Source: Geobacter sp. UBA6802
GTDB taxonomy: Bacteria > Desulfobacterota > Desulfuromonadia > Geobacterales > Pseudopelobacteraceae
DNA: 32,902 bases
Assembly (NCBI GenBank): GCA_002452325.1
Contig: DKFG01000235.1
Span: 13,290-46,191 of the forward strand
Direction of reading: 5' to 3'
Shown in pieces: positions 1-5,886 of the stretch. The position numbers were made by a program, and so were the translations under genes. Numbering within the stretch: the stretch's first letter is position 1; each line of letters begins with the position of its first letter. Below the pieces are notes generated by a model. That model was not told the origin of the DNA. It searched no databases and was given only the letters and a program-made list of their open reading frames with translations.

Positions 1-23
1 TTCGAATCCTGGCACCCCTGCCA
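1..23 (+). tRNA. 3' end of a tRNA gene (partial), likely attachment site
   Basis: The first bases read TTCGAAT (canonical T-loop), then CCTGG (3' half of the T stem), CACCCCT (3' acceptor strand), G73 and an encoded CCA. The 5' part lies before the window, so the amino acid cannot be assigned; the acceptor 5' strand should read AGGGGTG. tRNA 3' ends are common targets of phage integrases, and the window starting here fits an att core. A matching copy at the far prophage end would confirm it. Confidence 0.75.
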
Positions 24-31
24 TAGAAAAC

Positions 32-64
32 AAGCACTTACGGTTATTCCGTAGGTGCTTTTTT
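32..64 (+). terminator. Rho-independent terminator of the tRNA gene
   Basis: A 12-bp stem (32-43 with 49-60, one G-T wobble) and a TTATT loop are followed by a run of T (59-64). It sits 8 bases after the tRNA CCA end and would stop host tRNA transcription before the phage lysis genes that converge on it. Confidence 0.8.
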
Positions 65-94
65 CGTTAAAAATTCGGGAAAATTCGGGAAAAC

Positions 95-120
95 AAAAAA
101 GCCCCGGTTTGCGCCGGGGC
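95..120 (-). terminator. Terminator of the phage late/lysis operon
   Basis: On the minus strand a 7-bp GC-only stem (120-114 with 107-101) is followed by six T (100-95). It lies 18 bases beyond the stop of the last lysis gene and faces the tRNA terminator. The stretch between the two (65-94) holds two tandem copies of the 10-mer aaattcggga (71-90) of unknown meaning. Confidence 0.8.
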
Positions 121-138
121 ACCACAGGAGGAGGCGGG

Positions 139-393
139 TTATTGGGCGGGTGGTTTGCGGTACGACTCAAGGGCGGTGGTGCACTGTTCAAGGGTTTTTC
201 TCAGAGTGATGTGGTCCTCCCTCAGTGCTTCCAGTGCCTCTTTGGTTTGCGGATGATCCGGCAGCCGGTGTACAGCTAGGTCCGGCATGGCGATCGACGG
301 CGGCGCCGGGCAGTTGCTGACGGGGATATAGACAGTCTTGGGAGCGCAGCCAGCAAGCAAAGCAGTTGACAGGATCATGACGGCACATTTCAT
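139..393 (-). CDS. Rz1: Rz1-like outer-membrane spanin lipoprotein
   Basis: This 84-residue protein starts with a lipoprotein signal: a short hydrophobic stretch and the lipobox LLAGC, so Cys16 would be lipidated. A proline-containing segment (CPAPPS) follows, then a helical, Glu-rich C-terminus. Rz1-type o-spanins sit in the outer membrane and bind the Rz i-spanin across the periplasm to fuse the membranes at the last step of lysis in Gram-negative hosts. Its ATG overlaps the stop of the upstream Rz-like gene by 4 bases (ATGA). At 84 residues it is longer than lambda Rz1. It is the last gene of the operon. Identity rests on lipobox, context and proline content. Confidence 0.75.
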   Translation of the reverse strand: MKCAVMILSTALLAGCAPKTVYIPVSNCPAPPSIAMPDLAVHRLPDHPQTKEALEALREDHITLRKTLEQCTTALESYRKPPAQ

Positions 394-773
394 TTTTTCA
401 CCTCTTGGATAACCTGCCCCACCATTTCGTCGCACGATCCAGTGAGCGGCGTGTTTCTGATTGCCGACAGTCGGCGTTTGAGGTCGGCGGCTATGGTATC
501 TGCCCGATACTTGGCCTCCTGAGCCCGTTTTAATTGCTGGTCGTAATCCTTGCCTTGCTGGATAATGGCAGCGTTTTGCAGGTCAAGCTGGGCTGTCAGG
601 GTGGCATTGTCGCTTTTTACGGCTTTAACCTGCAGGTTAAGCAGGTAGTTTTTGGCAGTCAGCCATCCGGTTGACGCAAGCAGCGCCGCCATGGCGGCCA
701 CTATTGCCCAGCGAACGGCCCGCAGTTGGCAGGCGGCGGTCAGTAGTTTATCGGCTGCTAGTATTGTTTCCAT
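390..773 (-). CDS. Rz: Rz-like inner-membrane spanin
   Basis: This 127-residue protein has an N-terminal membrane segment at about residues 22-41, then a long charged coiled coil (about 48-105) and a C-terminus with one Cys in GSCDEM. This is the i-spanin layout: anchored in the inner membrane, with the periplasmic coiled coil contacting the Rz1 lipoprotein. The chosen ATG has an AGGGGTGATA ribosome site just upstream; a longer reading frame lacks one. The stop overlaps the Rz1 start by 4 bases, the usual coupling of two-gene spanins. A 7-bp inverted repeat with a 3-base loop (788-804) lies in its leader. Confidence 0.75.
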   Translation of the reverse strand: METILAADKLLTAACQLRAVRWAIVAAMAALLASTGWLTAKNYLLNLQVKAVKSDNATLTAQLDLQNAAIIQQGKDYDQQLKRAQEAKYRADTIAADLKRRLSAIRNTPLTGSCDEMVGQVIQEVKK

Positions 774-858
774 TATCACCCCTGAAAGTGGCCGCACCGG
801 CCACAGATAGGATCACCTCAGCAGAGGGGGTAACCGCACTGGCTGCATACGTTGTCTG

Positions 859-1224
859 TCACAGGCAGCCACCGGTTTTTCTCTGCTGTGCGTGCTCGCC
901 CTCAAGCCTGGATAGACGCCCACCGAATTTACCATTGACAGTCACCAGCTCGGTATGCTCGTGGCGGCGCAGTTCCTGGCAGTCGCTGCATTCGTCGCGC
1001 AGTTTTTCGATCTGCCTCTTGGTTTCCTCGCACGCCCGTTCGCGCTCAGTGCGCATTTTGTTTTCAAGATCAAGCATGCCTTTGGCGTTTGCCTCGTTGG
1101 CGCGCTCCAGCCGCTCGACCATGCCCTTCAAAAACCAACCGATAACGCCGAACACCAGCAGGGCTACCGTATAAAAAACCTGAACTACTGCGGGGAGGGG
1201 TACTGTCAGGTTGGTGGTGTCCAT
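859..1224 (-). CDS. Small membrane-anchored coiled-coil protein
   Basis: This 121-residue protein has one N-terminal transmembrane helix (about residues 14-34) followed by a strongly charged coiled coil (about 38-85) holding CSDC and a short C-terminal tail. The layout resembles DUF2730-type proteins of Mu-like phages and also i-spanins. Because a better Rz/Rz1 pair follows, it is more likely a lysis-accessory membrane protein, possibly an antiholin or membrane organiser; that role is a guess. The ATG is preceded by GAGAGGG and overlaps the end of the upstream small gene (TAGCATG). Confidence 0.65.
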   Translation of the reverse strand: MDTTNLTVPLPAVVQVFYTVALLVFGVIGWFLKGMVERLERANEANAKGMLDLENKMRTERERACEETKRQIEKLRDECSDCQELRRHEHTELVTVNGKFGGRLSRLEGEHAQQRKTGGCL

Positions 1225-1225
1225 G

Positions 1226-1381
1226 CTACCCTCTCTGCGCGGCGTCGCGTTTTTTGGCGTTGGATGAAATGCGACGATATAGAAACACGCAGTCAATTAG
1301 TGTGAATGCGGTTAGAACCACGGTCAGAAAACTCAGCACCAGGATCAGGTCGGACAATTTGGATATCAACACCTCGCTCAC
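1226..1381 (-). CDS. Small single-TM protein of the lysis cassette
   Basis: A 51-residue reading frame starts at a GTG (1381-1379) with a GAGGTG ribosome site and ends 2 bases before the next ATG. The protein has a short polar N-terminus, one hydrophobic helix (about residues 9-36) and a basic C-terminus (RRISSNAKKRDAAQRG). The tight packing between endolysin and coiled-coil gene, the ribosome site and the membrane helix support a real gene. It could be a small holin or antiholin; no family is recognised. Confidence 0.6.
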   Translation of the reverse strand: MSEVLISKLSDLILVLSFLTVVLTAFTLIDCVFLYRRISSNAKKRDAAQRG

Positions 1382-1391
1382 GCGTCACCTC

Positions 1392-1988
1392 TTAGTTTGG
1401 AATGGCTCTGCAAAATCCCACCACCCGGAACGAGCCGGGCGAAATAAACCTGATCCGATCATAGACCCCGCCGCCGTCCCGTTGATTTCCGGTAGGGCCT
1501 GGCGTGGTATTGCCCTCGATGCTGCGGAATTTTACCGGGGACAGTTGTGACTGAATCAGGCCGGTGTGACCGTTAAAATCCCCGCCTCTGATCGTACCGC
1601 TGGCCCATATTGGCAAGTCCCCCGGTTGTAGCCGGACAGACCCCAGCCGGACCTGATCGGCGGTGATAGCGCGATACTTCAACGGGTTTCGCTGGCAGGC
1701 GCTCCACAGCATAGCAACGCGGCCATAGCGAGGGAACGGTTGCCGGACGTGCAGGGCATCGGCCGCCTCCTTGTAATTGAACAGGGAAAACGCCGCGCAC
1801 CAGGCAAGACCCTTCGGCAACCCCAGGTATGCAAGGAATCGGTCAATCTCCGGCGCGTCGTTTCTGTTGGCGGCCTCTCTGACGTGCAGGTACTTCCGGG
1901 CATTATCCGTTGCGGCTTGCGGCAAGCTATCCGCAGCAACCGGCTCGGAGGTCAGGATCAGGGCCACTAGCAGACGGAGCAGGATCAC
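1392..1988 (-). CDS. Exported endolysin / peptidoglycan amidase (CHAP or NlpC/P60 fold)
   Basis: This 198-residue protein starts with a signal-like sequence (hydrophobic residues 2-13, possible cleavage after VAA at 17-19). The mature part shows a papain-like hydrolase pattern: Cys64 in LAWCAAF, a GDLPIW turn (123-128), His141 in NGHTGLI and Asn160 in IEGN. This fits the C/H/N triad of CHAP or NlpC/P60 amidases that cut the peptide part of peptidoglycan. The start is the GTG at 1988, which overlaps the previous stop as GTGA; longer starts overlap the previous gene fully. A signal peptide suggests Sec export, with the holin then only triggering membrane collapse. Confidence 0.75.
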   Translation of the reverse strand: MILLRLLVALILTSEPVAADSLPQAATDNARKYLHVREAANRNDAPEIDRFLAYLGLPKGLAWCAAFSLFNYKEAADALHVRQPFPRYGRVAMLWSACQRNPLKYRAITADQVRLGSVRLQPGDLPIWASGTIRGGDFNGHTGLIQSQLSPVKFRSIEGNTTPGPTGNQRDGGGVYDRIRFISPGSFRVVGFCRAIPN

Positions 1989-2257
1989 TTTGCCACCAGC
2001 GCCAGGGCCACCAGCAGTAGTCCGACAAAAATCGCTCCGGCAGTGTTGTCTTGATCGAACACCTCGACCAGCACGTTGTACTTTACGCCCCGCAAGGCAT
2101 ACAGCAGGCCAACGGCAGCGGCCATGAACACGGCCACCGAAACGATCTTGACGAGCACGATATCGGCTAGGGCCAGCTCGCGGCCTGGCGCGAAAAAATA
2201 CCCTCCGGCCAGGGCCAGTATGATTAAAACTGCTGTGTACAGGGTTTCTGTTTTCAT
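1985..2257 (-). CDS. Three-TM membrane protein, holin candidate
   Basis: This 90-residue protein has three hydrophobic segments (about residues 7-24, 33-55, 72-89) with short loops. The last third, with EVFDQDNTAGAIFVG, recalls the repeat of DUF350 membrane proteins. Its size, three helices and place just before the endolysin fit a class I holin that makes holes in the inner membrane. It overlaps the previous gene (ATGA) and the endolysin (GTGA), so translation is probably coupled. The holin role is inferred from position. Confidence 0.6.
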   Translation of the reverse strand: MKTETLYTAVLIILALAGGYFFAPGRELALADIVLVKIVSVAVFMAAAVGLLYALRGVKYNVLVEVFDQDNTAGAIFVGLLLVALALVAK

Positions 2258-2487
2258 CCCAACACCTCCGTTGTCTGATTGTCGCCGCCCTCAAACACGC
2301 TGCGGCAGTGATCCTGTTGGCCGAATAGCCTGAATATGCCGTCGATCAATTTTACCGATGCCGCTCCGGCCCAATGGTCGCGGTGCTGATAGGTTCGGTA
2401 GCTGATAGTCCTGTCCGGGGCCCCGCCGAACACCACGTTGGCGAACTGGTCCAGCCCGATCAGCAGGTTGAGGATGTAGAGTTTCAT
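2254..2487 (-). CDS. Small conserved phage protein of the lysis region
   Basis: This 77-residue protein reads MKLYILNLLIGLDQFANVVF at its start, then GGAPDRTIS and a C-terminal QQDHCRSVF. The pattern (LLxxLDQxxNxxxGGxPDxTIS ... DHC) is one I know from small proteins near endolysins in many tailed phages; its function is unknown. The ATG overlaps the reverse transcriptase stop by 4 bases (ATGA), so its translation is coupled to that of the DGR reverse transcriptase. Confidence 0.7.
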   Translation of the reverse strand: MKLYILNLLIGLDQFANVVFGGAPDRTISYRTYQHRDHWAGAASVKLIDGIFRLFGQQDHCRSVFEGGDNQTTEVLG

Positions 2488-3491
2488 GCAGCTCTCCAGG
2501 CTGTTGTAATAATGGCCGGGTTCCGGACAAACGCCGTATCCCATTGCTGACGCAGATAACACAGCATCCATCGCAGGCTGCATGTGTGTTTGGCGTGACC
2601 CAGCAATGAGATAATGCCGTCACGCTTACCCCTGGCTACAAACCTGCGGAATTTGTGCAGGCTGTACTTGCGGATGAACCGTGCTGTGCGCCAAGTGCGG
2701 TAGCCAACAAAATTGACGCCGCGCTTAACCTTTTGGATGCTCCACTTCGACAGTTCCAGTCGCAGATGTTTTGCTAGAAATCGCTCTATCTTTATCTGAC
2801 ATGCCTCGCACTGCTCGCGGGTTAGGCCAAACAGGATGAAGTCGTCAACATAGCGACAGTATCTTTTGACCCGCAGTTGCCGTTTGACGTAGTGATCAAG
2901 CGCGTCCAGATAGATCAGCGCATAGGTTTGCGACAGCAGGTTGCCGATGGGGATGCCTACCGGTTCGTCGGTCTCCGCAAACAGCATCATCACATCCACC
3001 AGCCGCTTGTCTTTGATCTTGCGCTCGATCAGCCTGCGCAGCACCACGCGGTTGATCCGGTAGAAAAACTTGCGGATATCCATCTTCAGCGTGTAGCTGT
3101 CTGGATCGCTCTGTTGCAGCGCTGCCTGGGTATAATCACTGGCGGCGTGGGTGCCCTTGCCTACCCGGCAGGCGAACGACGTCGATATAAATACTTTCTC
3201 AAAAATCGGTTTAATAACGCGGTATATCGCATGCTGCACCACAATATCCCCGAACCATGGTGCCCGTATCTCTCGTCGTTTTGGCTCGTGGACAAAAAAC
3301 CGGTAGTAGGGTCTAACCGAATAGGTGCCCTGCCTGATACTATCTCTGAGGCGAACCAACATAGCGCCGGCTGCAATATCGAACTGGTGGCAGGCTGGTT
3401 TGAGGCGCTTCCCCTTGCGTGCCTCAAGGTATGCCTGATACAGGTTCTCGGCGCTGAATACAGTTTCAAATAGATTTCCATGTCGCTTCAA
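2484..3491 (-). CDS. DGR reverse transcriptase
   Basis: This 335-residue reverse transcriptase copies the TR RNA into cDNA with adenine-directed errors; the cDNA then replaces the VR of the target gene. Visible motifs: KMDIRKFF with catalytic Asp138, GIPIGNLLSQ (179-188, the IGNxxSQ form typical of DGR enzymes), YVDD (214-217) with the two catalytic Asp, and a thumb-like VNFVGYRTW segment. The start is the TTG at 3491: AAGGAG lies 6 bases upstream, and the protein then begins MKRHGNLFE, as DGR enzymes usually do. A TTG further up would add 18 unlikely residues. It follows the TR by 123 bases, the spacer expected in BPP-1-type elements. Confidence 0.96.
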   Translation of the reverse strand: MKRHGNLFETVFSAENLYQAYLEARKGKRLKPACHQFDIAAGAMLVRLRDSIRQGTYSVRPYYRFFVHEPKRREIRAPWFGDIVVQHAIYRVIKPIFEKVFISTSFACRVGKGTHAASDYTQAALQQSDPDSYTLKMDIRKFFYRINRVVLRRLIERKIKDKRLVDVMMLFAETDEPVGIPIGNLLSQTYALIYLDALDHYVKRQLRVKRYCRYVDDFILFGLTREQCEACQIKIERFLAKHLRLELSKWSIQKVKRGVNFVGYRTWRTARFIRKYSLHKFRRFVARGKRDGIISLLGHAKHTCSLRWMLCYLRQQWDTAFVRNPAIITTAWRAA

Positions 3492-3614
3492 AAATATCTC
3501 CTTACTGGTCTTCGGGCCTTCCCTACCAAAAAGTAACGAGCACAACCAATTCGCCGAAGCAGGATAGCCTATCCCTATGATCCACTGTGCCTGTTGGCTG
3601 TGAGGCTTAGATCG
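3492..3614 (-). ncRNA. Spacer part of the DGR template RNA
   Basis: These 123 bases between TR and the reverse transcriptase start hold no supported gene. In the BPP-1 element the RNA needed for cDNA priming and Avd/RT binding extends from TR through a spacer of similar length into the RT gene start. I infer the same role here from position; RNA ends cannot be set from sequence. The RT ribosome site (AAGGAG, 3498-3503) lies in its last bases. Confidence 0.6.
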
Positions 3615-3732
3615 TAGTCGGGGCGCGCCCCAATGTTCGTGTTCACATTCGACCGGGCATTATTCAAATTCAGCGCAAAGACGCCCGAATTCGCACCATT
3701 ATTCCAGTTGCCGCCCACAATCGGGATGCGTT
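3615..3732 (-). repeat. DGR template repeat (TR)
   Basis: This 118-bp repeat matches the VR at 4217-4334 in the same orientation, offset 602 bases. There are 15 mismatches, all at T on the plus strand (A in the coding sense): 3618, 3634, 3643, 3661, 3663, 3664, 3669, 3670, 3690, 3691, 3700, 3702, 3703, 3708, 3721. No other base differs. TR has 28 coding-strand adenines. Read in the VR frame it is rich in AAT/AAC codons, at the residues that vary in the target. It ends at the low-coordinate side with a 13-base G/C-only run (3619-3631) shared with VR. Its RNA is the template copied by the DGR enzyme. Confidence 0.97.
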
Positions 3733-3745
3733 GCATGTGTGTAGG

Positions 3746-4147
3746 CTACCCTTTCTGCTTGAGGCGTTCAGCCTCGTTCCGTATCCAGCCGCCGATCATC
3801 CGGCCCAGTTCATCCACCTTCAGACTGATGGCTACCCAGCGGTGCTCTTCCAGATCAGCCGGATTGTCGGAAGTCTTGCCGTCCTTGAACCTGAAATAGC
3901 CCAGTTCATAGGCCAGATAGAGCTGCATCCTTAGCTGTTCGTGCGCTATATCCAGTTCCGTCAGTGTCGTCTTCTTGTGGTAGCGCTTCTGACCCTCCAC
4001 AATCAGGTCGTACACTGCGTAGGCGCTGTTTTTGATCCTGTTGCATAGCGCATACTTCTCATGCTTCGGGAAGTGGCCCAGGTAGGTGTTGAGCAGCTTC
4101 ATGGTCTCAATAAACTTGCGGTAGAGCTTTATGTCGCCGTTCTGCAT
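3746..4147 (-). CDS. avd: DGR accessory variability determinant (Avd)
   Basis: This 133-residue, mostly helical, basic protein fits the Avd/S23-IVP four-helix-bundle family: an IKLYRKFIETMKLLNTYLGH-like first helix, a central LCNRIKNSAYAVYDLIVEGQ segment and basic helices towards the C-terminus. Avd forms a positively charged pentamer that binds the reverse transcriptase and TR RNA and is needed for mutagenic retrohoming. It lies between target gene and TR, its usual place. The TR begins 14 bases after its stop. The ATG at 4147 is preceded by a weak AAGGAAA further up; no better start is seen. Confidence 0.93.
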   Translation of the reverse strand: MQNGDIKLYRKFIETMKLLNTYLGHFPKHEKYALCNRIKNSAYAVYDLIVEGQKRYHKKTTLTELDIAHEQLRMQLYLAYELGYFRFKDGKTSDNPADLEEHRWVAISLKVDELGRMIGGWIRNEAERLKQKG

Positions 4148-4175
4148 ACCTGAGCCACTTTCCTTTTAAGCATCG

Positions 4176-4198
4176 GGGGCGGCGCTACCGCGCGCCCC
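4176..4198 (-). promoter_or_regulatory. DGR target-recognition hairpin with GGTA tetraloop
   Basis: On the coding (minus) strand GGGGCGCGC (4198-4190) pairs with GCGCGCCCC-type sequence at 4185-4176, with one bulged base (4182), giving a 9-bp stem and a GGTA loop (4189-4186). It lies 18 bases beyond the end of VR and 8 bases after the target stop. BPP-1-type elements need a hairpin or cruciform just after VR with a GRNA loop; GGTA fits that rule. It could also act as a weak attenuator, but no T-run follows. Confidence 0.8.
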
Positions 4199-4206
4199 GC
4201 ACAACC

Positions 4207-5301
4207 TTACAGCACATAGGCGGGGCGCGCCCCAACGTTCGTGTCCACATTCGACCGGGCATAAACCAAACCCAGCGCAAAGACGCCCGAAACCGCACCA
4301 TCACCCCAGCTGCCGCCCACAAACGGGATGCGTTCCCCGGTAACATCGAGTCCCCAATAGTCACCGCCCAGCCCTGAAGACGCTACCGGATACAGGCCCA
4401 GCCGCTTGCACAGCTGCAGGGCTGTTGCGCCAACCGGGGTAGTGCCAGGGTTGGTCATACCCTCAAACGACGCCCCGGATGCACGGACCAGTGTGTAGTT
4501 ACTGGTGCCGCTTACGGCATAGCGCACAGAATTTGCGGTGGTGGCAACGTAGTCCCCGCCAGCAATGGTGCCGGTGAAGGTGGGGGTAACCAGTGCGCCG
4601 GTGGAACCGTCGATTGCCTTCCACAGGCTACTGGTTGCGGAAACGTCTTTGGTGTTATCCGCTGCGTTGTTGTCCTGCAGTACCTGCACCTCGCCTGCCA
4701 CGATCCGCATGCCGGTTGCCCACTCCCACACGGTGCCGTTCAGGTCGGAAATGCCAAATGGGGTGTTGTCGTGCCGCCACGATGCCGGGCCGGAACCGGT
4801 CAGGCTAATGCCGCCGTTGGCGGTGTAGCCAGGGGCCAGGCCGTCTGCACGGCGTGCGGTTTCCCAGGTATTGGCTACATCGCGGCCATAATTGTTGTTG
4901 CCGCGCGGTTGAAAGCCGTTTTTCCAGCACCACAAGGCGATGGCGGCACGCTCGGCATTGCTCATCAAGTGCCAGCCTGCACCGTTGGCAGTTACCTGCG
5001 AGTTAAAGGTGTCGAAGCTTTGATTGACGGTGGGGGTGACGTTCGGCATGGAAATCAGATTGCCGTCCTTCACAATACCTTGATAGGTGCCGATGAAAAT
5101 CTCGCTCTTGTTGGTACTGTTGACCACAAAGGCGGGGTGCAGGCCGGTGCCCAGGCTGGCGTCGATATCTTCCAGATTAAAGGCCGGGATGATGTTCATG
5201 ATGCTGGGGTGGCCGGCCGCGGTGTACAGCACGGTTTGCTTGCCACCCGATGCTGCCTCAACCGAGGCGCGGAGGTCGTCTTTTACAAAGATGCTTGGCA
5301 T
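4207..5301 (-). CDS. DGR-diversified tail protein with C-type-lectin (FGE-type) fold
   Basis: This 364-residue protein carries the VR in codons 323-362. The sequence shows the formylglycine-generating-enzyme/C-type-lectin pattern: GWHLMSNAERAAIALWCWKN (109-128), PFGISDLNGTVWEW (181-194) and a C-terminal RIPFVGGSW ... GVFALGL ... GARPAYVL segment. Eleven residues differ between VR and TR: F327, S331, G333, D334, V337, G344, V346, Y347, D353, V356, A361. By analogy to Mtd of BPP-1 it would be the receptor-binding tip of the tail. AAAAGGAG precedes the ATG. The first 60 residues may attach it to the fibre; that is a guess. Confidence 0.92.
   Translation of the reverse strand: MPSIFVKDDLRASVEAASGGKQTVLYTAAGHPSIMNIIPAFNLEDIDASLGTGLHPAFVVNSTNKSEIFIGTYQGIVKDGNLISMPNVTPTVNQSFDTFNSQVTANGAGWHLMSNAERAAIALWCWKNGFQPRGNNNYGRDVANTWETARRADGLAPGYTANGGISLTGSGPASWRHDNTPFGISDLNGTVWEWATGMRIVAGEVQVLQDNNAADNTKDVSATSSLWKAIDGSTGALVTPTFTGTIAGGDYVATTANSVRYAVSGTSNYTLVRASGASFEGMTNPGTTPVGATALQLCKRLGLYPVASSGLGGDYWGLDVTGERIPFVGGSWGDGAVSGVFALGLVYARSNVDTNVGARPAYVL
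4217..4334 (-). repeat. DGR variable repeat (VR) with IMH-like G/C end
   Basis: This is the 118-bp copy of TR inside the end of the target gene. Relative to TR it shows ten A-to-G, four A-to-T and one A-to-C changes in the coding sense, touching 11 codons. It ends 8 bases before the stop codon with a G/C-only run (4221-4233), the place of the initiation-of-mutagenic-homing (IMH) element where cDNA synthesis or integration starts. Just outside the repeat, identity is lost at once (4216 and 4335), so both limits are sharp. Confidence 0.96.
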
Positions 5302-5316
5302 GGTGTTTTTCTCCTT

Positions 5317-5499
5317 TTATCCTAGTTTTTGAGCCATGGAATTGGCAAAATCCTGAAAACGTGCGCCGAGGATCTGTAGTCCGTTACCGGTCTGCTGCAT
5401 CCCATCAGCCATTTTGGGTAGGGCCACAAACAGCACGTACCCGACCCCGATCAGCGCCAGCACGGCAAGCGCACCGACAATACAGATGGCGGCTACCAT
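5317..5499 (-). CDS. Small single-TM protein next to the fibre genes
   Basis: This 60-residue protein has one strong N-terminal hydrophobic helix (about residues 2-29), followed by an amphipathic Gln/Gly-rich stretch (LPKMADGMQQTGNG). No family is recognised. Its ATG overlaps the end of the upstream DUF4376-like gene and it stops 15 bases before the ribosome site region of the DGR target gene, so it is part of the same operon. It could help the target protein or fibre assemble at the membrane, but nothing in the sequence proves that. Confidence 0.6.
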   Translation of the reverse strand: MVAAICIVGALAVLALIGVGYVLFVALPKMADGMQQTGNGLQILGARFQDFANSMAQKLG

Positions 5500-5873
5500 G
5501 TGACGGCCTCCACTTCTTCAATAGTGGCGCAGGCGTCAATATCCTGCTCGCGTTGCCACTTGTGGCTGTAAAGCCCGAGTCCGAAATCAACCATTTCCCC
5601 GACCACTGTTGATAGCTCGGCAACAGTCAGGGTGTGAAATTGATTTGCCTTGTCCCGAATCTGCACCGTGGTGCTGGTGGTGCCGGTCTCCAGCATCCGG
5701 TCGCGCAGCCGGGTCAAGTTGTCAATATCCTCGCGCTTGGCATCCATCACAAAACCGCCAGTAACTACGCAACCAGCCACGGGCGCGCGATCTAATGCGG
5801 CCCTGATGCGGCCCTTCTGTACTGCTTTTGCGGTGGCCAGAAGATCAACCTCCGGCATGGTTTGTTCAGCCAT
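5493..5873 (-). CDS. DUF4376-like fibre-associated protein
   Basis: This 126-residue protein has a C-terminal two-thirds (TVQIRDKANQFHTLTVAELS ... GLYSHKWQREQDIDA) that resembles DUF4376 domains, which occur at the end of phage tail-fibre or fibre-chaperone proteins. It holds GGFVMDAKREDIDNL, a segment typical of these. It lies right after the fibre gene, so a fibre assembly or tip role is plausible. AAAAGGAGGAATATT precedes its ATG. Confidence 0.65.
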   Translation of the reverse strand: MAEQTMPEVDLLATAKAVQKGRIRAALDRAPVAGCVVTGGFVMDAKREDIDNLTRLRDRMLETGTTSTTVQIRDKANQFHTLTVAELSTVVGEMVDFGLGLYSHKWQREQDIDACATIEEVEAVTW

Positions 5874-5886
5874 AATATTCCTCCTT

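Larger units (their letters stand above)
2484..5301 (-). mobile_element. Complete diversity-generating retroelement (BPP-1-type order)
   Basis: In coding order the cassette holds: target gene with VR at its 3' end (5301-4207), GGTA-loop hairpin (4198-4176), avd (4147-3746), TR (3732-3615), spacer (3614-3492) and reverse transcriptase (3491-2484). This matches the mtd-avd-TR-brt order of Bordetella phage BPP-1. All parts needed for retrohoming are present and open. The element lies between the tail-fibre genes and the lysis genes, so it serves the host-recognition module of this phage. Confidence 0.96.

Noticed and set aside
1392..2294. Longer start for the endolysin gene (300 codons)
   Set aside because: It would overlap the whole 3-TM gene and read an Arg-rich nonsense stretch; the GTG at 1988 with signal peptide and GTGA overlap is better.
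2484..3491. Reverse transcriptase as retron or group II intron
   Set aside because: The IGNxxSQ motif, avd, and TR/VR with adenine-only differences identify a DGR; no intron maturase domain or intron RNA is seen.
3601..3745. Plus-strand frames across TR as genes
   Set aside because: Short frames at 3633-3934 are antisense to TR and avd; base pattern is explained by the DGR.
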